A stretch of 25,269 bases of DNA from a virus, in the IMG/VR virus record IMGVR_UViG_3300048672_000710, positions 1 to 25,269 of that record; one strand, 5' to 3'. The position numbers and the translations under genes are program-made. The notes under the pieces are model-generated. The model searched no databases, was not told where the DNA came from, and saw only the letters and a list, made by a program, of their open reading frames with translations. This document shows positions 19,619 through 25,269 of this stretch, piece by piece. Every line of letters starts with the position of its first letter. The first letter of the stretch is position 1.

Positions 19619-20191
19619 ATGTCAGACACTAAAGACCTAGCGGTTCAATTATTAGCTCTAAGAATGGATACTGCCTTAGAACACGGCATTGATACCAATT
19701 GCAGAGTTATTCAAATAGTGGGTCAAATAGACCAAGAAATGTTCAAAAGAGTTGATGCCGGGCTAACTATGTTAGAAGACGGCTCTAGAAAGTCTATTAT
19801 ACTTAGAATAAACTCTGAAGGCGGCAACCCAGAAGATGCACTAGCTATTATAGGCAGAATGCGAGGCTCTACGTGTAAGATTATTACAGAAGCATACGGA
19901 GATTGCTCTAGCGCCGCAACAATGGTGTTTGTAGCAGGCCACAAGCGCCGCATGAGCGAGTTTTGCAGGTTTATGACACATCAATCAAGCTATGAACTTG
20001 TAGGAACTCACGCACAGATAAGCTCTTACGTAGCTCAAGCTGAAAAAGAAGAAAAGATTTGGGCTTCTTTACTTGGAAGATTTACTAAATACCCAGCTGA
20101 ACATTGGTATGAACTACATAAAGCCGGTAAAGATATTTTTATTGTTCCGGACGATTGTACAAAATACGGAATAACCGACGAAGTTTTTTAA
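19619..20191 (+). CDS. ClpP-like serine protease (cytoplasmic)
   Basis: A 190-residue protein of the ClpP/crotonase fold. INSEGGNPEDALAI at 64-77 corresponds to the usual INSPGG loop, with Pro replaced by Glu. GDCSSAATMVFVAG at 94-107 places the nucleophile at Ser98 by alignment with GQAASMG, and FMTHQSS at 118-124 supplies His121, as in ClpP RVMIHQ. No signal peptide. The likely acid is in the C-terminal DDCTKYGITDEV. In tailed phages such proteases often mature the prohead. This one lies upstream of the terminase rather than downstream of the portal. ATG directly follows the upstream stop. Confidence 0.8.
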   Translation: MSDTKDLAVQLLALRMDTALEHGIDTNCRVIQIVGQIDQEMFKRVDAGLTMLEDGSRKSIILRINSEGGNPEDALAIIGRMRGSTCKIITEAYGDCSSAATMVFVAGHKRRMSEFCRFMTHQSSYELVGTHAQISSYVAQAEKEEKIWASLLGRFTKYPAEHWYELHKAGKDIFIVPDDCTKYGITDEVF

Positions 20192-20202
20192 AAGGAGACA
20201 AA

Positions 20203-20436
20203 ATGCAAGAGAGTTTTTCACAAACAAGTTTAAAAAGAATAGCTCGAATGTCAAAAAACGAGCTAATTACCATGGTTATATCAATTAGTAACTATGCCGA
20301 ACAACAAAAAGCTGCTTCATTACTTCTTTTAGGCCGATTGGAACAAGTAAACGCAATTTTAACAGAAGAACAAATTAAACAACTTGCCCCTGCGGCAAAT
20401 ACAGAGCCTCAAGAAGGGCAAAAGGAAGTAAAATGA
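20203..20436 (+). CDS. 77-residue helical protein between two ClpP-like genes
   Basis: Begins MQESFSQTSLKRIARMSKNE; ATG has AAAGGAG seven bases upstream, better than an extension to 20155 that overlaps the protease. Helical with a Lys/Gln-rich middle (ISNYAEQQKAASLLLLGRLE) and a flexible tail. The stop overlaps the second ClpP-like start (ATGA). Possibly a partner of one of the proteases. Confidence 0.65.
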   Translation: MQESFSQTSLKRIARMSKNELITMVISISNYAEQQKAASLLLLGRLEQVNAILTEEQIKQLAPAANTEPQEGQKEVK

Positions 20437-21221
20437 AATTATTAGCAATATTGGCGGCATTATTTAACGTATCTTATGCCCAATCAACAGCAATTATACC
20501 AAAATACTCTATAAATCTTAATGCTGATAACAATGTAGTGTTTAGAGGCGAAGTAAACCAGGCTAGTGTATCAAAAGCTGAAGCAGAAATTACAGCTTTG
20601 GTGGTAAAAAGAGGGAGTAAGAACTATCCAATATACCTTACTATAGATAGCCCCGGCGGAGAGATTGAGACTGGTTTAGATTTTATTCGATACGTCAAAC
20701 AGTATAAGAACATTGATACTATAACTATTTTTGCGGCATCAATGGCAAGCGCTATAGTGGAGGCGCTACCAGGCCGAAGATACGTAGTAGAAGACGGAGT
20801 TTTGATGTTTCATAGAGCTAGAGGCGGTTTTCAAGGACAATTTGAAGACGGAGAAGTTGAATCTAGGCTAAATCTTGCCAAATCTATGGTTAGAGGAATG
20901 GAAAAAGTTAATGCCAGTAGAATGGGAATTAGCTTAACAGAATATAAGTTCTTAGTAAAAGACGAACTCTGGATTCATGACGCCAAAAACGTAGAAATGA
21001 ACGCAGCGGACGCCATGGTAGAAGTTAAATGCTCGCCAGAATTAGTAGATAGTAAGGAAACTTTAGAAGTACAGTTTATGATTTTTACAATACAATTAGA
21101 ATTTTCAAAATGTCCCTTGTTAAGGGCTGGAAACGGTAAAAACAAAAAAGACAGCGCATTTATAATTAAAAATCAAAAAGAAATGAAAGAAAAATACCCA
21201 ACATTAAAGGAGTTACATTAA
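20433..21221 (+). CDS. ClpP/SppA-like serine protease with signal peptide
   Basis: A 262-residue protein with a clear Sec signal peptide, MKLLAILAALFNVSYA, cut near Ala16. The mature part has IDSPGGEIETGLDF (about 71-84), FAASMASAIVEALPG (100-114) with nucleophile Ser103, and MFHRARGG (125-132) with His127, all in the right ClpP order. Residues 186-200 (NVEMNAADAMVEVKC) complete the fold. A C-terminal region of about 60 residues is Lys-rich. An exported ClpP-type protease is unusual in the phage packaging block; it may act on periplasmic or outer-membrane targets. ATG overlaps the upstream stop. Confidence 0.8.
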   Translation: MKLLAILAALFNVSYAQSTAIIPKYSINLNADNNVVFRGEVNQASVSKAEAEITALVVKRGSKNYPIYLTIDSPGGEIETGLDFIRYVKQYKNIDTITIFAASMASAIVEALPGRRYVVEDGVLMFHRARGGFQGQFEDGEVESRLNLAKSMVRGMEKVNASRMGISLTEYKFLVKDELWIHDAKNVEMNAADAMVEVKCSPELVDSKETLEVQFMIFTIQLEFSKCPLLRAGNGKNKKDSAFIIKNQKEMKEKYPTLKELH

Positions 21222-21222
21222 T

Positions 21223-21474
21223 ATGGCACAAAAAATTAAAACTGTAAGATTTCATCAAGCGGTTCAAATAGGCTCTACTCCTATGACTTACTTGACACCA
21301 GATAGCTATAGAAGTACTCCTGGCGGCGTCCCATTCTCTAAAATAGAATTAGAAGGACAACTTGGAGTGCGTGTTAGCCTAGAAAAAGAAGACGTAATTA
21401 TTTCCTGGACCAATATTGCTTATTTAGTATTAGACAAAGAAGAAGAGCCTACTAAAAGCTCTAAAAAATCCTAA
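21223..21474 (+). CDS. 83-residue hypothetical protein upstream of terminase
   Basis: Begins MAQKIKTVRFHQAVQIGSTP; beta-rich centre (VRVSLEKEDVIISWTNIAYL) and a Lys/Ser tail. AAGGAG precedes its ATG. The ATG of the terminase directly follows its stop. Unrecognised. Confidence 0.65.
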   Translation: MAQKIKTVRFHQAVQIGSTPMTYLTPDSYRSTPGGVPFSKIELEGQLGVRVSLEKEDVIISWTNIAYLVLDKEEEPTKSSKKS

Positions 21475-22935
21475 ATGGCTATTAATCCAAAACTTTTAAA
21501 AGCAGAATTGGCTAAACGGGCGCAACAAGCGTCCGTTCCCAAATTTTCTTTAAGCGATTATTGCTTTAAAGAACAACTTGCTTTTGTTTTGGACGATTCG
21601 AGGTTTAAAACTGCCGTATGCTCACGTCGAGCCGGTAAAACAGAAGCTTGTGCCGCAGACTTATTCTACACTGCCATGAACTTTCCCGGAGACGTCGCAT
21701 ATATCACGCTAAACAGGATTTCAGCAAAAAGAATTATATGGCGCTCACTATTAAAGTTTAATACTCTTTATAATGCCAATGCACATATAGATAATCAAGA
21801 ACTTAGTTTGACGCTACCTAATGGGAACGTTATCTACGTATCTGGAGCCAAAGACGAGAGTGAAATAGAGAAGTTTCGGGGTTTAGCCCTGCGAAAAGTA
21901 TATATTGACGAGGCCCAAAGCTTTCGAAGTTATATAGAGGAGCTTGTAAATCAGGTTTTAACGCCAGCATTAACGGATTATAACGGCTCTTTGATACTAA
22001 TAGGCACTCCCGGACCTGTTCCTGCCGGATATTTTTATGTACAGTCTCATAATAAAGAATGGGCAAACCATAAATGGACTATGCACCATAATCCACATAT
22101 TCTGAAAAAGTCAGGAAAAACCCCAGAAAAAGCCATAGAAGACATATGCAAAATACGCGGAGTTACTATAACAGACCCATCTATTAGGCGAGAGTTCTTT
22201 GGAGAGTGGGAAAAAGATGAAAATTCTCTAGTATATAAATTTAATACCGCTCTAAATACGTACGAAACCATGCCAGAAGGGCGTTGGCAATATATATTTG
22301 GCATAGATATAGGCTGGAAAGATTCCGACGCCATTGCAGTGGTAGCTTATGACTTTAAACAAGATGTATGTTACTTAGTTGAAGAGCTTATTACAGAAAA
22401 ACAAGACATAACCAGTTTAGCTAATCAAATAAAAGAGTTACAGCAGCATTATAAACCTATAAAAATGGTAATGGATGCCGGCGCATTAGGTAAGAAAATA
22501 CAGGAAGAAATTAGATTTAGACACTCCTTACCTGTTGAAGCAGCTTCAAAAGAAAGAAAGCATGAGTTTATTAAGCTCTTAAACGGAGATTTGAGGACTG
22601 GAAGACTAAAAGCAAAGTCTGATAGCAGGTTTGCTCAAGATTGCGAGCTTGTAGTGTGGGATTGGGATGACCCAGCGAAACCAAAAGTATCGGACAGATA
22701 TCATACAGACATAGGTGACGCAGTTTTATACGCATGGCGAGAAGCTAAACACTATTTTGAAAAGGATGTCCAAGAAGTATACAGTAAAAATACTGACAAA
22801 TATATGGACAAATTAGAAGAAGAAGAGGCGGAGAGGCTTGAAGCGCAGTCTAAAGGTGATGATGGCCTAGGAGTCGATGCCGAAGATTTAGCTGACATAT
22901 ACACAAACGGATTAGAAGACGAAATAGACTATTAG
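21475..22935 (+). CDS. terL: Terminase large subunit
   Basis: A 486-residue packaging motor. ATPase domain: Walker A CSRRAGKT at 49-56, Walker B VYIDEA at 142-147, and the coupling segment LILIGTPG at 173-180. Nuclease domain of the RNase H type: GIDIGWKDSDAIAVV with Asp278, VMDAGALG with Asp334, and RYHTDIGDAVLYA with Asp412/Asp415. Function by family: ATP-driven DNA translocation into the prohead and cutting of the concatemer. Full length for the family, and all key acidic residues are visible. Confidence 0.95.
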   Translation: MAINPKLLKAELAKRAQQASVPKFSLSDYCFKEQLAFVLDDSRFKTAVCSRRAGKTEACAADLFYTAMNFPGDVAYITLNRISAKRIIWRSLLKFNTLYNANAHIDNQELSLTLPNGNVIYVSGAKDESEIEKFRGLALRKVYIDEAQSFRSYIEELVNQVLTPALTDYNGSLILIGTPGPVPAGYFYVQSHNKEWANHKWTMHHNPHILKKSGKTPEKAIEDICKIRGVTITDPSIRREFFGEWEKDENSLVYKFNTALNTYETMPEGRWQYIFGIDIGWKDSDAIAVVAYDFKQDVCYLVEELITEKQDITSLANQIKELQQHYKPIKMVMDAGALGKKIQEEIRFRHSLPVEAASKERKHEFIKLLNGDLRTGRLKAKSDSRFAQDCELVVWDWDDPAKPKVSDRYHTDIGDAVLYAWREAKHYFEKDVQEVYSKNTDKYMDKLEEEEAERLEAQSKGDDGLGVDAEDLADIYTNGLEDEIDY

Positions 22936-22943
22936 GAGATGAC

Positions 22944-23216
22944 ATGGAACTTGATATTAATGAGTTAATGGAGCTTATAGAGTGGTGCAAAAAGACCGGA
23001 GTAAAGCGCTTAAAGCTTGCTGACACAGAGTTTGAGATGTCAGACATGGCTTTAGCCGAGAAATACGCCGATGTCACTGAAGAAGCTACAAAAGAGCCTT
23101 TAAAGGACCGTGAATCGTCCTCTCTAAGCTCAAAAACCCTCGTAGATACCATAGACGCCAAAGAACTAGGTCAAGAGGATGAAGAACTACTTTACTGGTC
23201 ATCTCATGGCCGGTAA
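22944..23216 (+). CDS. 90-residue acidic hypothetical protein
   Basis: Begins MELDINELMELIEWCKKTGV, a helical start followed by KRLKLADTEFEMSDMAL and a long acidic, Ser-rich disordered tail. AGGAGATGAC precedes the ATG. Located between terminase and portal genes, where small head-assembly proteins are common, but the family is not recognised. Confidence 0.7.
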   Translation: MELDINELMELIEWCKKTGVKRLKLADTEFEMSDMALAEKYADVTEEATKEPLKDRESSSLSSKTLVDTIDAKELGQEDEELLYWSSHGR

Positions 23217-23225
23217 TAAGGCTAC

Positions 23226-23257
23226 AAACTTCAGAAAACAACCGTTTTTGTAAGTTT
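23226..23257. repeat. Imperfect long inverted repeat between terminase and portal units
   Basis: AAACTT-CAG-AAAAC pairs with GTTTT-TGT-AAGTTT around loop AACC, giving 11 paired bases interrupted by a 3x3 internal loop. A short element ACAACSGTTTTT is repeated at 23238 and 23285. May terminate or attenuate upstream transcription, or bind a protein. Confidence 0.5.
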
Positions 23258-23271
23258 AAAAATGTAACATA

Positions 23272-23301
23272 TTGATTTTGTTGTACAACGGTTTTTACAC
23301 T
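23272..23301 (+). promoter_or_regulatory. Promoter of the portal gene
   Basis: -35 TTGATT (23272-23277), 18-base spacer, -10 TACACT (23296-23301). The spacer contains the perfect palindrome GTTGTACAAC (23279-23288), a candidate operator. ATG of the portal follows at 23317. Confidence 0.55.
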
Positions 23302-23316
23302 AAAAAGGGCTAAATA

Positions 23317-23802
23317 ATGTTTAATGTATCTGATTATGAATGGTATAAAGGCTCAAATACCCACCAAAAGCTTTTTAATTATGTAAAATACCTTGATTTG
23401 CATCAAAATTACCGCCAAATGCAGAATCTACGATTTATGCGACTGTACGGCAACCTAGAGTTTACTGGCCTTACAATGCAAAACTTCTTCAGAACAGAAC
23501 CTAGCTATAATATTCAAAATCGAGTCACTTTAAACATAGTAGCTTCTATGGTTGATACTGCAACTAGCAAGATTACTGCCGCAAAACCTCGCCCATACTT
23601 CCTTACTTCCGGCGCAGACTGGTCTTTAAAACGCAAAGGAAAAAAGCTGACAAAATTTATTGATGGAGCTTTTTACGGCGCTAAGTTTTACGAAAAAGCT
23701 TCTCAGGCCTTTAAAGATGCGGCAATATTTGGAACTGGAGCCGTAAAAATATACAATGATAACGGCAAAATTAATTTTTATCGACGAAATTATGGTAGAT
23801 GA
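23317..23802 (+). CDS. Portal protein, N-terminal part (frame 1)
   Basis: 161 codons in this frame. Residues about 65-145 contain PSYNIQNRVTLNIVASMVDTATSKI, AAKPRPYFL and GADWSLKRKGKKLTKFIDGAFYGAKFYEKA, typical of a portal N-terminal domain. The protein then reads INFYRRNYGR and stops. The homologous continuation (FIDEIMVDDMETIYG...) is open in the +1 frame from 23756, so this looks like one gene broken at 23775-23779 or expressed by frameshifting. The portal forms the dodecameric channel at the head vertex. Confidence 0.75.
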   Translation: MFNVSDYEWYKGSNTHQKLFNYVKYLDLHQNYRQMQNLRFMRLYGNLEFTGLTMQNFFRTEPSYNIQNRVTLNIVASMVDTATSKITAAKPRPYFLTSGADWSLKRKGKKLTKFIDGAFYGAKFYEKASQAFKDAAIFGTGAVKIYNDNGKINFYRRNYGR

Positions 23803-25153
23803 TATGGAAACCATTTACGGGGAGCCACGTCAAATACACCAAAGAAAATGGATTCACAAAGAAACTTTAAAAGCTATGTTCCCCGGCTCCGCTGGAGCTA
23901 TTGACGCCGCTACTAATGATTTAGTCGATGGCGGTGTTCAAGAATATGCCACACGTAACGGCGATATGATGCTTGTGATAGAGTCTTGGAAGCTTCCAAA
24001 CGCAGACGGAAAGAACGGTAAACATTCTATCTGTATATCTAACGAAACCTTATTTGAAGAAAAATGGGACAAAGATTATTTTCCGTTTGTATTTTTTAAA
24101 TGGAACTCTAAACCTATCGGATTTTTTGGACAGGGAATTGCGGAGCAGCTTACAGGCCTTCAATTAGAGATTAACAAAATCATGAGAACTATCCAAGTTT
24201 CAATGCATTTGGTAAGCGTCCCTAAGATTTTTGTCGAAGCTTCCTCTAAGGTCGTTAGCGCCCACTTAAATAACAAGATTGGCGGCATTATCAAGTATGC
24301 GGGACAACCCCCAACAGAAGGCAAATTAGGCTCTATTCCTGCAGAATTATTTGCTCATTTAGACAGATTATATGAACGTGCCTATGAGATTGTAGGTATT
24401 AGCCAACTTTCGGCACAAAGTGAAAAGCCTGCAGGCCTAAATTCTGGTAAAGCTCTTAGAACTTATGCAAATATTGAGTCTGAAAGATTTCAAACTGTAG
24501 AAAAAGACTATCAAAATCAGTTTATTACCGCATCTAAAATAATGATTGACCTTATTAAAGACATCGCTAAAGATGACCCTGATTTTAAACTTAATGTTCC
24601 CGGCAAGAAGTTTTTAGAAACCATTAAATGGCAAGACGTAAGCATGGAAGATGACCAATACATGATGCAAATCTTTCCAACGAATAGCCTATCCGAAGAC
24701 CCATCTTCAAGACTTCAAGAAGTTCAAGAATTGCTACAAGCTGGTTTTATTGCTAAAGAAGACGGGCTTAAGTTGCTAGACTATCCGGATTTAGAAGGCT
24801 TCTACAATATGCAAAATGCAGGAGCAGAAGACATAGACCGTATGATAGAACTTATGGTAGAAAAAGGAGAGTATCAATCTCCAGAACCGTATCAAAATCT
24901 GCAATATGGCATTACCAAAATGCAACAAGCTTATTTAATGTATCGTCAAGACAGTGCTCCAGAAGAGATTTTAGACCTTTTTAGACGATGGATTGAAGAT
25001 GCTAAAGAGCTTATGGATAAAGCATCTGCGGAAGTACAGGCAATGCAGCAAGCGGCTCAGGCCCAAGCTGCTCAGCCACAAGCTAACCCAGCTCCTGCCC
25101 CTGTTTCTGATTTATTACCAAATGCCCCCGGTGCGGCACAAGCACCCCAATAA
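23756..25153 (+). CDS. Portal protein, C-terminal part (frame +1)
   Basis: About 465 codons are open in this frame; the useful sequence begins at FIDEIMVDD (about residue 8) and includes YGEPRQIHQRKWIHKE, GFFGQGIAEQLTGLQLEINK, GLNSGKALRTYANIE and a Gln/Ala/Pro-rich tail. GxGiaEql..lQ..iN is a conserved feature of portal proteins. No convincing ribosome binding site precedes the candidate internal starts, for example the ATG of MVDDMET at 23791. The fragment therefore probably depends on the upstream reading frame. See the frame-break finding. Confidence 0.85.
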   Translation: MITAKLIFIDEIMVDDMETIYGEPRQIHQRKWIHKETLKAMFPGSAGAIDAATNDLVDGGVQEYATRNGDMMLVIESWKLPNADGKNGKHSICISNETLFEEKWDKDYFPFVFFKWNSKPIGFFGQGIAEQLTGLQLEINKIMRTIQVSMHLVSVPKIFVEASSKVVSAHLNNKIGGIIKYAGQPPTEGKLGSIPAELFAHLDRLYERAYEIVGISQLSAQSEKPAGLNSGKALRTYANIESERFQTVEKDYQNQFITASKIMIDLIKDIAKDDPDFKLNVPGKKFLETIKWQDVSMEDDQYMMQIFPTNSLSEDPSSRLQEVQELLQAGFIAKEDGLKLLDYPDLEGFYNMQNAGAEDIDRMIELMVEKGEYQSPEPYQNLQYGITKMQQAYLMYRQDSAPEEILDLFRRWIEDAKELMDKASAEVQAMQQAAQAQAAQPQANPAPAPVSDLLPNAPGAAQAPQ

Positions 25154-25241
25154 AGCTAGAAAATAGCCGTATACAGACACAAAAGCAGCTACTAGCTGCA
25201 TAAAGTTAAAACCGCCTTTAAGGCGCAAAATTGGAGAGAAC
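25154..25241. other. Short spacer with two hairpins after the portal gene
   Basis: GCAGCT-ACT-AGCTGC (25185-25199) and CGCCTT-T-AAGGCG (25213-25225) can form hairpins. Neither is followed by a T-run, so they are unlikely to be rho-independent terminators; they could mark processing or regulatory sites before the next gene. Confidence 0.5.
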
Positions 25242-25269
25242 ATGTCAGAAGTAGAAGAGTCTTTAGTAC
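25242..25269 (+). CDS. Start of the next structural gene (partial)
   Basis: ATG preceded by GGAGAG begins MSEVEESLV, and the sequence ends after nine codons. In tailed phages a scaffolding or similar head protein often follows the portal, and an acidic start fits, but nine residues cannot identify it. Confidence 0.6.

Overview
The window looks like the genome of a tailed double-stranded DNA phage, AT-rich and densely packed. It carries a large terminase, a portal, two ClpP-type proteases, an AEP-type primase, an SF3-type helicase, a PD-(D/E)XK nuclease, a dATP/dGTP diphosphohydrolase-like protein, an M15 peptidase and a lytic transglycosylase. A lipobox protein, a secreted ClpP-like protein and the transglycosylase suggest a Gram-negative host, but nothing names the host. 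No integrase, tRNA, rRNA, insertion sequence or CRISPR array was found, and no DNA polymerase lies in the window.

Layout. Positions 1-9025 are read leftward. From right to left they hold a lytic transglycosylase (8399-9025), primase, helicase, a small membrane protein, nuclease, a nucleotide-pool enzyme and an SSB-like protein. A rho-independent terminator at 3625-3650 closes this block. A new promoter then starts a string of very small genes (lipoprotein, membrane proteins, an Ala-rich repeat protein, two related 42-44 residue proteins) ending in an M15 peptidase cut by the window edge. Several near-consensus sigma70 promoters with 17-bp spacers are embedded in this block.

Positions 9026-10171 are a non-coding divergent control region with several short repeat families, an AT-rich tract and a 23-bp-periodic iteron-like array (9917-10066). 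It is the best origin candidate in the window. Just right of it, a strong promoter flanked by two copies of a GAAGTTCC element drives the most unusual part: a tandem array (10172-12337) of about a dozen micro-ORFs of 50-59 codons. Most begin with Met-Lys-Pro-Gln-Lys or a close variant behind a repeated leader, and their bodies are highly divergent. I know of no described system of this form.

A leftward gene of unknown function (12350-12841) faces the end of the array, and a second divergent promoter region (12842-13003) starts the rightward genes. These comprise small proteins, a MoxR-type AAA+ ATPase / DUF6745-like / metallopeptidase-VWA module, several unknowns, a GNAT-like protein, two ClpP-like proteases (one with a signal peptide), terminase large subunit, and portal. 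The portal reading frame is broken at 23775-23779. The window ends at the start of the next gene.

Functional picture. The left block supplies DNA replication and envelope or lysis functions, the right block supplies morphogenesis, and the centre holds regulation, the likely origin and the micro-ORF array.
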